From Rhodoferax sp. GW822-FHT02A01 (GTDB lineage Bacteria > Pseudomonadota > Gammaproteobacteria > Burkholderiales > Burkholderiaceae_C): 64,000 bases of DNA. Each line of letters starts with the position of its first letter. Positions within the stretch are counted from its first letter, which is position 1. The stretch covers positions 3,224,001-3,288,000 of the forward strand of contig NZ_CP152376.1 of the NCBI RefSeq assembly GCF_038784515.1, in the 5' to 3' direction. The position numbers were made by a program, and so were the translations under genes. The notes beneath the pieces are model-generated. The model was not told where the DNA came from. It did not search any database and saw only the letters and a list, made by a program, of their open reading frames with translations. Shown piece by piece: positions 19,192 through 27,402 of this stretch.

Positions 19192-21321
19192 ATGAATACA
19201 GCAATCATTGGCATGGGGCTCAAAGCGTTCGTCAGCGTCGTCTTGCTCTCGGTGTGCGCGATAGCCACGGCCGAACCTCCCGCTCGAGTTGCCCGCCTTG
19301 GCTATGTCAGCGGCACGGTGAGCTTTGCCCCAGCGGGTCAAACCGATTGGATACAGGCCGCACTGAATCGCCCGGTAACCACGGGTGACCGTCTATGGGT
19401 AGATGACCGTTCACGCGCAGAAGTGCAGATTGGCGGAGCGGATATTCGATTGGGTGTAGCCACCAGTGTGACTGTTCTCAATCTGGATGATCAGATGGCG
19501 CAGGTGCAGATCTCGCAGGGGTCACTCAAGCTGAGAGTGCGACGCATGGCGCAAAACCAGACTTTTGAGATAGACACGCCCAATTTGGCATTCGTGCTGC
19601 ATCATCCGGGCGAGTACCGCGTCGACGTAGACCCGAATGGCGCTTCGACAGCAGTAATGGTTCAAAACGGCGAAGCCGAAGTGTATGGGGATGGCGCTTC
19701 TTATGCCGTCACGTCGCACCGGGGGTACCGCTTCTATGGCAACGATCTGTCAGATTACGACATCCTGGCAACACCTTATGGTGATGATCTGGAGCTTTGG
19801 TCGCGTGAACGGGACGGCCGCGCAGACAACTCGCCATCCGCTCGTTATGTGTCGAGTGAAGTTGTAGGCTATGAAGATCTTGACTCGAACGGAACCTGGC
19901 GGGCCGATCCAAACTACGGATACGTGTGGACACCATCGCACGTACCCGCAGGCTGGACACCTTATCGCGATGGCCGCTGGGCCTGGATCGACCCTTGGGG
20001 TTGGACTTGGGTGGATGATGCGCCGTGGGGCTATGCAGTGTCGCACTATGGCCGCTGGGCCAATATGGGGAACTCTTGGTGCTGGGTTCCCGGCCCACCC
20101 CGCGAACAGGCGGTATATGCACCAGCACTGGTGGTGTTTGTCGGGGGGGCCAATTTTCAGGGTGTGTTCGCCGTAGGCGCCGTGGCTGCATCGGTAGGTT
20201 GGTTCCCGCTGGCACCGCGTGAGGTCTACAGACCAACATACCAGGTCAGCCGTAGCTATTTCGAAAATATCAACCGCAGTAACGCGGTCATTGCGCCAGC
20301 AAATATCGTCAACGTCTACAACACCATCAATGTCACGAAAAATACGGAGGTAGTAAACAACACCACCAACGTGACGCAGACCTATGCCAACCAGCAGGTA
20401 CCGGGTGCAGTGGTGGCGGTTCCCCAGCGCGTGTTTGCGCAATCCCAACCCGTGGCCAAGGCTGTGTTGCCAGTATCGAAGACGGCAGCTCTGGCGGCAC
20501 CTATCGTCTTGACGGCGCCGGTGGCCCCTGTGATTCAAAGCGTGCACGGAGGTTCTTCTGGCGCAGAAGTGAAACCGCCGGTACACGCCCAGGCAGCAGT
20601 CACTCACACCGCACCTCCACCGCCCCCAGTGCCATTCGTGGCTCAGCAAGCATTGCTGGCCGCAAAGCCTGGCGCGCCCATTGACGATACGCACCGCGGA
20701 CAATTGAAACCGGCCGCGGCCACAGCCAATGCGCCCGTCGTCAGCGTTCTGGCGCCTTCCAAGACGCCCGCGTCAGTAGCTTTGCCACCGGCGACCCGGC
20801 CCTCCGGAAAGACACCTGAAACCCGTAAAGCCGAATTGCCGGCAAACGCGGCAACGCGTGTTGATGCAGCCAGGACCGATAACGCAAAGAGCGACACTGC
20901 ACCTGCAAATGTTGTCAAGGCTGCGGATGCTGCGAAGTCTGCAAACGCCCCTGTGCCAAAGGCTGAAGTATCCAGGCCTGATGCCACCAGAGTCGATGCT
21001 GCAAGGGCCGAAGCTGCCAAAGTCGACGCAGCACGTGCAGTAGAAGCGAGGTCCGCCGCCATGAAGGCTGAGGCAGCAAAGGTCGACGCGGCGCGTGCGA
21101 ACGCCGCAAAGGCCGATATGGCAAGAGCCGAAGCCCTAAGAGCCGAGGCAGCAAAGGCCGCCAAAGTTCAACAGAATGCTGTAAGACCCATGGCACCGAA
21201 AACCGAAGAATCCAGGCCGCCAGCCAAAGAAATGCATGTGCCCGCGCCCCGATCGGCAGCTGAACTGAAATTGGAGGAAGAAAAGAAGCGGGCTGAAGAG
21301 GAGGCCGCCCACAAGCGTTGA
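19192..21321 (+). CDS. FecR/DUF6600-type secreted protein with Ala-rich tail
   Basis: A 709-residue exported protein. A signal peptide (1-27) precedes a FecR-like domain (about 35-170, LGYVSGTVSFAPAGQTDW through a VMVQNGEAEVYG strand) and a Trp-rich DUF6600 region (about 225-345) with repeated W-x-W elements (DGRWAWIDPWGWTWVDDAPW). A Pro/Ala/Val-rich linker and a C-terminal Ala/Lys/Glu/Arg-rich tail with repeats such as AAKVDAARA follow; the tail is probably a long helix. AAGGAAA precedes the ATG. No FecI-type sigma factor is adjacent, so signalling is unlikely; an envelope structural role is inferred. Confidence 0.82.
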   Translation: MNTAIIGMGLKAFVSVVLLSVCAIATAEPPARVARLGYVSGTVSFAPAGQTDWIQAALNRPVTTGDRLWVDDRSRAEVQIGGADIRLGVATSVTVLNLDDQMAQVQISQGSLKLRVRRMAQNQTFEIDTPNLAFVLHHPGEYRVDVDPNGASTAVMVQNGEAEVYGDGASYAVTSHRGYRFYGNDLSDYDILATPYGDDLELWSRERDGRADNSPSARYVSSEVVGYEDLDSNGTWRADPNYGYVWTPSHVPAGWTPYRDGRWAWIDPWGWTWVDDAPWGYAVSHYGRWANMGNSWCWVPGPPREQAVYAPALVVFVGGANFQGVFAVGAVAASVGWFPLAPREVYRPTYQVSRSYFENINRSNAVIAPANIVNVYNTINVTKNTEVVNNTTNVTQTYANQQVPGAVVAVPQRVFAQSQPVAKAVLPVSKTAALAAPIVLTAPVAPVIQSVHGGSSGAEVKPPVHAQAAVTHTAPPPPPVPFVAQQALLAAKPGAPIDDTHRGQLKPAAATANAPVVSVLAPSKTPASVALPPATRPSGKTPETRKAELPANAATRVDAARTDNAKSDTAPANVVKAADAAKSANAPVPKAEVSRPDATRVDAARAEAAKVDAARAVEARSAAMKAEAAKVDAARANAAKADMARAEALRAEAAKAAKVQQNAVRPMAPKTEESRPPAKEMHVPAPRSAAELKLEEEKKRAEEEAAHKR

Positions 21322-21394
21322 CCGGATTCTGTCCGTTTGAACGCCAAACGGTTGTGGCGAAAAGGCTAATCGCCTTCATGGCGAACGTGTGAGG

Positions 21395-21409
21395 GTGGCG
21401 GAGACTGTG
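21395..21409. repeat. attL core, 15-bp direct repeat
   Basis: Identical to 49148-49162. It reproduces the last bases of the tRNA-Ser acceptor arm and encoded CCA, but no tRNA body is attached here, so it is the displaced copy created by integration. Confidence 0.88.
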
Positions 21410-21457
21410 TCCGTAGAACTGGCGTATTGAGAACTCTCACACCGTCTCATTTCCCAA

Positions 21458-21541
21458 GCATCCATGCGGGTTGCAGAGGGAAGGCCGTTTCTCACGGTAT
21501 CTTGACATCTCACCCAATCTCAAATTTAATGGTACATATTT
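21458..21541. repeat. Left arm-type repeats between attL and integrase
   Basis: Three short blocks recur at the right end of the element: 21458-21472 matches the reverse complement of 49126-49140 (14 of 15), 21508-21520 matches 49064-49076 (12 of 13), and ATGGTACATATTT at 21529-21541 matches 49097-49109 exactly. Their positions fit integrase or excisionase arm-binding sites. Confidence 0.6.
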
Positions 21542-21557
21542 GGGTACATAGGTCTAT

Positions 21558-22823
21558 ATGCCAAAGATTGCCAAGGAGATGGGCGCGCTGGATGTGAGTC
21601 GTCTCAAAGAGGTTGGGTTTCATGCCGTGGGTGGCGTGGCAGGCTTGGGTTTGCAGATCGTTGAGACGGGTGCCAAGAGTTGGGTTTTGAGAACCATGGT
21701 TGGCGGTAAGCGCCGAAAGATGGGGCTCGGTGGTTTTCCTGACGTGACCTTGGCGACAGCGAGAGAGAAGGCGCGCCAGGCCAAGCTGAAGGTACACGAT
21801 GGCGAAGATCCCATTGATCAGCGCCGGAGTAAGCGGCAGGCCCTCAAAGCAAGCCGCGCCCAGGACGTGACGTTTAGGACTTGCGCTGAAAACTACATCA
21901 CCGCCCATTCCCCCGAATGGACAAACAAGAAGCACGCCGGCCAATGGACCCGAACTCTTGAGACTTACGCATTTCCGGTCATTGGTGATTTGTGGGTGCG
22001 CGATGTAACTGTCTCGCACGTTCTTCAGATCCTGCAACCCATTTGGCTGACCAAGACCACGACCGCCGTGAATGTGCGGGGCAGGGTAGAGGCTGTTCTC
22101 AGTTCGGCAAAGACACTCGGTCTGCGGTCCGGAGAAAACCCGGCCGCGTGGAAGGACAACCTCGACAATCAATTGGCATCACCCAACAAAGTGAAGAAGG
22201 TTCGCCATCACCCAGCGATTCCGGTCAACGAGGTTGGTGCCTTCATGGCGGACGTTCGGCAACAAGACGGCATGTCCGCCAAAGCGTTGGAGTTCCTGAT
22301 TCTGACCAGCGTCCGGTCGCACAACGTCAGGCACGCAACCTGGCCTGAAATCGACTTTGAGACAAAGACTTGGGCCATCCCTGGCGAGGATGGTGACGAC
22401 GATGGAAATGGCCAGCGTATGAAGTCAGGGGTTGCGCACCGCGTCCCACTGTCCAAGCAGGCAATCAAGCTACTCAATGGCTTGAACCGTGTGGGCAATA
22501 CGGACTTGATCTTTCCTTCTCCCCGGAAGGGCGCCCAACTGTCGGACATGGCCATGAACAAGCTCATGCGGGACATGAGCGCCAACGGCGTGCCCCATGG
22601 CTTCCGCTCTACGTTCAAGGATTGGGCGCTCGAGCGTACCAACTTCCAACATGAAATATCAGAAAAGGCGCTGGCGCACACGGTTGGTGACGCTGTGGAG
22701 CGGGCCTACCTGCGAAGCGATGCATTTGAAAAGCGCCATCGGATGATGCAGCAGTGGGCTGACTTTTGTGACAAGGACCAGAAGACAATAAAGGACAAGG
22801 TGGTTCCCATCCGGGCCGCGTGA
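21558..22823 (+). CDS. int: Tyrosine integrase, P4 type
   Basis: A 421-residue tyrosine recombinase. The N-terminal DUF4102-type arm-binding region (about 1-90, KRRKMGLGGFPDVTLATARE) is followed by a core-binding region and a catalytic domain. Visible catalytic residues are Arg253, His347 and Arg350 (HGFRSTFKDWA), His374 (ALAHTVG) and the nucleophile Tyr384 (VERAYLRSD). The length and order are normal for P4-like integrases, which act at tRNA 3' ends. That fits the tRNA-Ser repeats. It reads away from attL into the element. Confidence 0.95.
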   Translation: MPKIAKEMGALDVSRLKEVGFHAVGGVAGLGLQIVETGAKSWVLRTMVGGKRRKMGLGGFPDVTLATAREKARQAKLKVHDGEDPIDQRRSKRQALKASRAQDVTFRTCAENYITAHSPEWTNKKHAGQWTRTLETYAFPVIGDLWVRDVTVSHVLQILQPIWLTKTTTAVNVRGRVEAVLSSAKTLGLRSGENPAAWKDNLDNQLASPNKVKKVRHHPAIPVNEVGAFMADVRQQDGMSAKALEFLILTSVRSHNVRHATWPEIDFETKTWAIPGEDGDDDGNGQRMKSGVAHRVPLSKQAIKLLNGLNRVGNTDLIFPSPRKGAQLSDMAMNKLMRDMSANGVPHGFRSTFKDWALERTNFQHEISEKALAHTVGDAVERAYLRSDAFEKRHRMMQQWADFCDKDQKTIKDKVVPIRAA

Positions 22824-22839
22824 GAGCCGATTGCATTGC

Positions 22840-22871
22840 GCTGAGCGGAGTGCACATTCTGCTGAGCGGAG
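22840..22871. repeat. Two 11-bp direct repeats, 21-bp period
   Basis: GCTGAGCGGAG occurs at 22840-22850 and 22861-22871, exactly two helical turns apart, between the integrase stop and the AlpA-like gene. The spacing fits an operator or iteron-like site bound on one DNA face. Confidence 0.5.
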
Positions 22872-22935
22872 GTGGCGACTTTTGTTTGAGCTTTAGAGAG
22901 ACTTCAGTCTTCTCAACTGCGAAAGCGAATCTCTC

Positions 22936-23253
22936 ATGAATTTCAATAACCGCCCCGAAGCATCCCCCCAAAACACCCAAAAGGCGGAAGACGGCCACGC
23001 CCAAGGAATCAAGGAGCGTCTGCAGGAACTGATGATGCACATGCCTGCAGCGGGATACATCCGTCAGGCTGGACTGATTCCCCACATCGTTCCATTCAGC
23101 TCGGCGACCCTTTGGCGGATGGTCAATGCAGGTACGTTTCCAGCGCCTTATAAGCTCTCCGCGCGAATCACAGCCTGGCGCACTGGGGAAGTGATGGCAT
23201 GGGCCGAGAAGAAGCCCAAAATTCGGGTCCACAAGCGCAAGGCCAATGATTGA
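22936..23253 (+). CDS. AlpA-like DNA-binding protein 1
   Basis: A 105-residue protein with an AlpA-family winged-helix region (about 37-92): AGYIRQAGLIPHIVPFSSAT, LWRMVNAGTFPAPYKLS, ITAWRTGEVMAWAE. AlpA proteins activate or repress integrase and excision genes of P4-like elements. The gene lies 112 bases after the integrase, with direct repeats between. Two further relatives lie at 29042 and 47841. Confidence 0.88.
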   Translation: MNFNNRPEASPQNTQKAEDGHAQGIKERLQELMMHMPAAGYIRQAGLIPHIVPFSSATLWRMVNAGTFPAPYKLSARITAWRTGEVMAWAEKKPKIRVHKRKAND

Positions 23254-23474
23254 AAATTACGCTTGCGCCGGTTCGGGCCAGTCAAGATATCTAAAGGCCA
23301 TACATCAACGTAGACGCTGCTCGGCACTACTCAACCGTTTGGATCGAGTTAGAGCGGGCCATTGACGACGGTTTTCAACTTCAGAGGATTCAAGCTGCAA
23401 ATGGAGTTCTTCTTGAGGTTCTTAGCCGTGTAAACAAGTTTGGAATTCAGGGGAGTGGGCGAGCGACGCGGCTA
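23254..23474. other. Non-coding gap, nothing recognised
   Basis: About 220 bases between the first AlpA-like gene and the convergent toxin-like gene. No ORF with a ribosome-binding site, tRNA or clear terminator was seen. Confidence 0.5.
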
Positions 23475-23888
23475 CTACTCCTCTGCGGGTTCCGTGTCGG
23501 ATTGCAAAGCGCTCTCTGGAGGGAGATAGAACTCGCCTTTCCAGTTGTGATGTTGATAGAGGTCCACTAAGTCGATTCGATGTCCTTGCCCAACCCATTG
23601 AAAGTGCAACACCCAGTCCGAGGTTTGGTATTTCGGATGCTGTTGAACATAAACGGGCAGACCGATGTGATAGTGCCAAAGTGAATTTGTGTAAGCGTAA
23701 GCGTACTTTGGATCACCGGGAGACAAGCTGCTCCATGATGGAGCTATCTTTCCAGGGTACTGACTGAAGTCAACTAGCCCTACGGACTGAAACTTACCGA
23801 TGAATTCGGTAATTTTTAATTGCTGGTCAGGTGGAAACCTGGTGAACTCTTGTGCGAACTGCGCTTTGAAACTGACTACAAATGTCAT
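23475..23888 (-). CDS. RelE/ParE-like toxin candidate
   Basis: A 137-residue protein with the alternating pattern of the RelE/ParE fold: helices at the N-terminus (FAQEFTRFPPDQQLKITEFI) followed by strands (YAYAYTNSLWHYHIGLPVYV, WVLHFQWVGQGHRIDLVDLY). Recognition is by pattern and gene context, not by a diagnostic motif. The start overlaps the stop of the small upstream gene by four bases, as in toxin-antitoxin pairs. It could also be an unrelated hypothetical protein. Confidence 0.6.
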   Translation of the reverse strand: MTFVVSFKAQFAQEFTRFPPDQQLKITEFIGKFQSVGLVDFSQYPGKIAPSWSSLSPGDPKYAYAYTNSLWHYHIGLPVYVQQHPKYQTSDWVLHFQWVGQGHRIDLVDLYQHHNWKGEFYLPPESALQSDTEPAEE

Positions 23889-24010
23889 TTAGCGCTTGTT
23901 ACCGATTCAAGAATAAATTGTCGAATTTCTTCAGCCGACATTCCTTGCGGGATTACCGTGGAATCGGTGGACAGCGCTCTTTTCATTCGACCCAAGTCGA
24001 ACTTTGGCAC
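23885..24010 (-). CDS. Small antitoxin candidate
   Basis: A 41-residue product beginning VPKFDLGRMKRALS and ending EEIRQFILESVTSAK. The GTG at 24010 is preferred because AAGGA lies six bases upstream; the frame is open to 24115, but the longer N-terminus has no ribosome-binding site and is rich in Thr/His. It overlaps the toxin-like gene by ATGA, so the two are probably co-translated. No DNA-binding motif is recognised. Confidence 0.5.
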   Translation of the reverse strand: MPKFDLGRMKRALSTDSTVIPQGMSAEEIRQFILESVTSAK

Positions 24011-24216
24011 ACTAGGTTCCTTATGACGCAACTGCCCCGCATCCTCAGCCTTGAAGTGAGTATGGGTGGTGTGCGTATAAGAGAACCGAGAGAACATAGC
24101 GAGATTTAACACCAAAAACGATCAACATGTGCAGGTTCTCTGGTAAACAAGTCAGCATTTGGTGGGCTTTTTCACGAATTCTTGTGCATTTGTCTTGGTT
24201 GGCTGTATAAAATGAC

Positions 24217-24549
24217 ATGTTGTTATTTACAGTTGTCCCAGCCCACGTCAACGGTGTGCGTCGCTCCAAGGAAGAGATGGCCGCAGCACAGCAATACGCC
24301 GGAATTCTGCTGGTCGAGCCGATGGTCGTTGGAGACGCAAAGCGACATGTACTCGCGGCCAGGCTCATTGACCACACCGATCAACACCGCAGAGGCGTCC
24401 TCTATCCGCTTTTCGATGTGCGCCTAGTCAAGATGACGGAGGGCGGCTTGTTGCTGCAGGGTTACCAGATCGAGAGCATACGAGAGGGAGAGGAATTGGT
24501 TTGCTCTGAGTACGTTCAGGGGTGGTGGGCAAAGTTTGTGATGCCGTAA
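24217..24549 (+). CDS. Hypothetical protein
   Basis: A 110-residue protein with a compact, mainly beta character (LLVEPMVVGDAKRHVLAARL, GVLYPLFDVRLVKMTEGGLL). No family is recognised. The start is uncertain: ATG at 24217 has no clear ribosome-binding site, while ATG at 24277 follows AAGGAAGAG closely. The 3' end overlaps the convergent alpha-CTD-like gene by 34 bases. Confidence 0.55.
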   Translation: MLLFTVVPAHVNGVRRSKEEMAAAQQYAGILLVEPMVVGDAKRHVLAARLIDHTDQHRRGVLYPLFDVRLVKMTEGGLLLQGYQIESIREGEELVCSEYVQGWWAKFVMP

Positions 24550-25478
24550 TGGGCAGCAAGGAAATCAATGGTTCTTCTCAATGTGTAGGCGCCAACACCT
24601 CGTACGCGCTCATTCCTATCGGTAAAAAAGTGCTTTAGATCTTCAACGGTGTCAAGCCCGTGTCTTTTGTAGGCATCTGCTGACGAACCTATCCAAGGAC
24701 GTAACTCGGTGATAGGTGCCCTATCCGAAGGAAGCGGCATATCTTCTTTCGTGCGCAATCCGTATCTCCACTGCTCTAGCATGGATGGATTCGCCTTAAG
24801 AGTTAATCCGAGGGCATCGAGAGTCTGTGTGATTTCCCTGAGGCCACTGGAGCCAAACATGCTGCTCAAGTCACTTACGCGCAGGTCTAGAAGCTGTCCA
24901 ACTGTGTTTATGTTCGACCTGCTGAACCGAGAAAATGTTGAAGTTGTTAGTCCGAGCTGAGCAATTTCGGAAGTGGCGTTGATCGATTTCCCCCTTTCGG
25001 ATAGCGGCACATTTCTGAGCAACCGCGCCCTATTATTGGCTGCACGACGCGGATTTGGGTGCTCCTTAAAATCCATTCCAATTGCATTGAGGCTTTCGCG
25101 AATCGAAAGCACTGTCTTATGTCCAATATCGGGGGTTGCCATCAGCTCATCCTGGCTTACTTCTGAACAGTCTTCAAGGCAGTAAATATTCAATTCGCGA
25201 AGACGAAAGACAGCGGCAGGCTTCACGCCTAAATCTCGAAGTGCGGTACTGCCAGTAACTACAACGGGACGTTCTGTTGATCTGTCCGTGCTTCTTCTTT
25301 GCCATGTGAAGCAACGCATGGCGGTCACTTGAGAAGCACCCAGGTGGCGAGCATCTGTCATTTCCAATTTGACTTTTTCAATGTGGGCTTGAAATGCCTT
25401 TAGGCAGGCTCCCAAGTCTTCACTGGGAACCGAAAGGAAGTCCTGGATAGTCGAGATTTCAACAATTCTGTATGCCAT
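24516..25478 (-). CDS. Triple alpha-CTD/HhH-like protein
   Basis: A 320-residue protein. After a 75-residue N-terminal region come three copies of a module like the C-terminal domain of RNA polymerase alpha (helix-hairpin-helix fold): about 78-139 (STALRDLGVKPAAVFRLREL, IGHKTVLSIRESLNAIGM), 168-229 (TSEIAQLGLTTSTFSRFSRS, LREITQTLDALGLTL) and 256-312 (ITELRPWIGSSADAYKRHGL, VGAYTLRRTIDFLAAHYGI). Such modules bind DNA or partner proteins. No catalytic domain is seen. It starts five bases after the nucleotidyltransferase-like gene and is the last gene of a three-gene operon. Confidence 0.72.
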   Translation of the reverse strand: MAYRIVEISTIQDFLSVPSEDLGACLKAFQAHIEKVKLEMTDARHLGASQVTAMRCFTWQRRSTDRSTERPVVVTGSTALRDLGVKPAAVFRLRELNIYCLEDCSEVSQDELMATPDIGHKTVLSIRESLNAIGMDFKEHPNPRRAANNRARLLRNVPLSERGKSINATSEIAQLGLTTSTFSRFSRSNINTVGQLLDLRVSDLSSMFGSSGLREITQTLDALGLTLKANPSMLEQWRYGLRTKEDMPLPSDRAPITELRPWIGSSADAYKRHGLDTVEDLKHFFTDRNERVRGVGAYTLRRTIDFLAAHYGITNFAHHP

Positions 25479-25483
25479 ATCGC

Positions 25484-26113
25484 CTAGCCAACTTCCGGCA
25501 AGGTGCCGAACACTACTCTGTACGGAGTCTCTAGACTCAATACTTCACTAAGACCATGCAGACTGATAAAAGCAGGCCTGCGCAATCGCAAGTGTGACAT
25601 TACTCTTTTCTCTCGAGAAATGCTTTCCCGGATCCGCTCAAGTGTCCACCTGTTGTCTTCTTCGCGTTTCTTTGCAACCGATGTGAGCGATACGCCCAAG
25701 TCTAAATCTCCCAGGATATCCTTGTCACCCAAATAAGATCCGAATACTACGATGCAACCAACATGGAACTGATAGGTGTCTGGATCGCTGTTAATTAAGT
25801 GAGCTTTCTGTAGGACTTCAATTAAAAATTGATCGGCTTGGTGACGAGAGATTCCGTTTGTAACCTTAGCTAACGCGAGCTGCGCCATCTTTTTGGTTGG
25901 CTGAAACATGCTCTTGTCAACGCCTATGGCAATCATGAACCCATCTTTCACCAACTGATCTATTACTGGCATGGCCTCGTGCGATGGGGCGCCTATTGCT
26001 TTGCAAAAATCTTCCAATGAGAAGTCTTCGCCCGTCTCATGGAGCTGAGAAGCACAATCTATGAGGATTCTCGGAGCGACACCATACAGGAGATCTTTTG
26101 GTGGTAAGTTCAT
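25484..26113 (-). CDS. Winged-helix plus nucleotidyltransferase-like protein
   Basis: A 209-residue protein. Residues 1-75 look like a winged helix (FSLEDFCKAIGAPSHEAMPV, IDQLVKDGFMI). Residues 118-145 carry a nucleotidyltransferase motif: GS at 125-126 and D-x-D at 136-138 (VVFGSYLGDKDILGDLDLGV). The third catalytic acidic residue cannot be placed by eye. The ATG at 26113 gives an ATGA overlap with the upstream gene; an earlier ATG at 26146 would lie deeper in it. MNT-type domains occur in defence and toxin-antitoxin systems as well as in housekeeping enzymes. The substrate is unknown. Confidence 0.72.
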   Translation of the reverse strand: MNLPPKDLLYGVAPRILIDCASQLHETGEDFSLEDFCKAIGAPSHEAMPVIDQLVKDGFMIAIGVDKSMFQPTKKMAQLALAKVTNGISRHQADQFLIEVLQKAHLINSDPDTYQFHVGCIVVFGSYLGDKDILGDLDLGVSLTSVAKKREEDNRWTLERIRESISREKRVMSHLRLRRPAFISLHGLSEVLSLETPYRVVFGTLPEVG

Positions 26114-26601
26114 TGATGTTCCTCTTTGGGGTGCAATCGAACCCATGAGCCATCAAGCGTTCTGCGGTAAATCTTTGCAAAATTTATGCATAGCCCCTCA
26201 TGCCTTGAGCCAAGAGTTTGATTCTTGCGCAATGACCTGCCTGTGAGTTCCCAAGTCAATCTCGTTCCAATACCCCTATCGATAACGCTAAAACAAAGAA
26301 CCTGCAATCTACGTTCTGTCCCGCCGTAACGCACGATATGGATCACCATGTAGCGCTCTAGTCCTACTTCTCTCTTCAACACCCGCTCGGAAATTAGCTC
26401 AAGTTCCGCGTCCAAATTGGAAATGCCAAGGTTGGCCCGTGCTATTCGCTTCTCATGGCCAGGACTCTTCAATTCGGTCAACACTTGCTTCTTGATCTCT
26501 AATGCCTTGACCCGCCTGCGGATGGCTCTGACCCGAGAGAGTTCCTCCTTTTCAAGCAGGTATTCTGGGGTTAGAAAATCAAAATCGAATTCAGGTTCCA
26601 T
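26110..26601 (-). CDS. Hypothetical protein, first gene of the operon
   Basis: A 163-residue protein with an acidic N-terminus (MEPEFDFDFLTPEYLLEKEE), a central helical, coiled-coil-prone part (SRVRAIRRRVKALEIKKQVL through LDAELELISERVLKREVG) and a beta-rich C-terminus. The ATG at 26601 is chosen because GAAGGA lies just upstream; the open frame to 26799 has no such site. No family is recognised. It overlaps the nucleotidyltransferase-like gene by four bases and is divergent from the 59-residue gene at 26742, with 140 bases for promoters. Confidence 0.68.
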   Translation of the reverse strand: MEPEFDFDFLTPEYLLEKEELSRVRAIRRRVKALEIKKQVLTELKSPGHEKRIARANLGISNLDAELELISERVLKREVGLERYMVIHIVRYGGTERRLQVLCFSVIDRGIGTRLTWELTGRSLRKNQTLGSRHEGLCINFAKIYRRTLDGSWVRLHPKEEHQ

Positions 26602-26741
26602 AGGCGTCCTTCCCTGCTTTCCTGACTGTCGAAGTATCTCAGCAATCGGAATGCCGTCGCAACCCATCAGCCACAGTCGGCACTGACAAAGCAACCGAAA
26701 AGGTGCTTGCAATATTTTGAAAAACGAATACATTAACAAGA

Positions 26742-26921
26742 ATGACAGACAAACCCAAGCAACATGGCGGACCAGGCAGAGGCCAAGGCCGCAAACCATT
26801 GAAGTCTGGTGAGGAAACAGTGCCAGTCACCATACGCATGGCAAACAGCCAAAAGGACAAGTTAAAGCGCTTGGGTGGTTCGCCTTGGGTGCGCAAGAAG
26901 ATTGACGACGAGAAAGAGTGA
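26742..26921 (+). CDS. Small basic phage-type protein
   Basis: A 59-residue gene. The product has a Gly/Arg-rich start (GGPGRGQGRKPLKSGEE), a strand (TVPVTIRM) and a helix (NSQKDKLKRLGGSPWVRKKI). This layout resembles small ribbon-helix-helix-like proteins found in phages. It is divergent from the three-gene operon and could regulate it, but that is inference. Confidence 0.65.
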   Translation: MTDKPKQHGGPGRGQGRKPLKSGEETVPVTIRMANSQKDKLKRLGGSPWVRKKIDDEKE

Positions 26922-27003
26922 GTAACCGGCAATCCCCGCACCGGTTCATGCGGGGGCGGCGGGCCTGGATGGCGCTACAACACCACACAGGCCCTGACCA
27001 TAA

Positions 27004-27402
27004 ATGAAAGTGAGTTCAAGAATGGCTAGTCGAAATGTAGCGCACTCAAATGCGACGCGATGCAAACCTGGAGATCGTGCACGAATTCATTCAAAAGGCG
27101 GGAGCCTGAACCAAGGGCGCATTGTTGTGATTGTGCGAAGGTTTATCCCCGGCGAGGACATCTCTGGGCATTCGGATTGGATTATGGGGAAAGGTCCCTC
27201 ATGGGTAGTGGCCGCACTTGGACAACCTCTTCGTTGTTCAATGTGGCGTCAAGGTGTGAAGATCTGCGAATTTCCGCCTGTCATGTCCATGCCATACGAA
27301 GATGCATCCCTTATTCCATTGCGTGACGACGAGGGAGGCATTGAGCAACTCAAGGTAGTACGAAAACGCAATTCCGCTAAGAGGAGTGCAGCCCATGTCT
27401 AA
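27004..27402 (+). CDS. Hypothetical protein
   Basis: A 132-residue product with a beta-rich SH3-like run (CKPGDRARIHSKGGSLNQGR, IVVIVRRFIPGE) and a C-terminal basic tail. ATG at 27022, preceded by AGTGAG, is an equally possible start. No known family is recognised. The end overlaps the next gene by eight bases. Confidence 0.6.
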   Translation: MKVSSRMASRNVAHSNATRCKPGDRARIHSKGGSLNQGRIVVIVRRFIPGEDISGHSDWIMGKGPSWVVAALGQPLRCSMWRQGVKICEFPPVMSMPYEDASLIPLRDDEGGIEQLKVVRKRNSAKRSAAHV

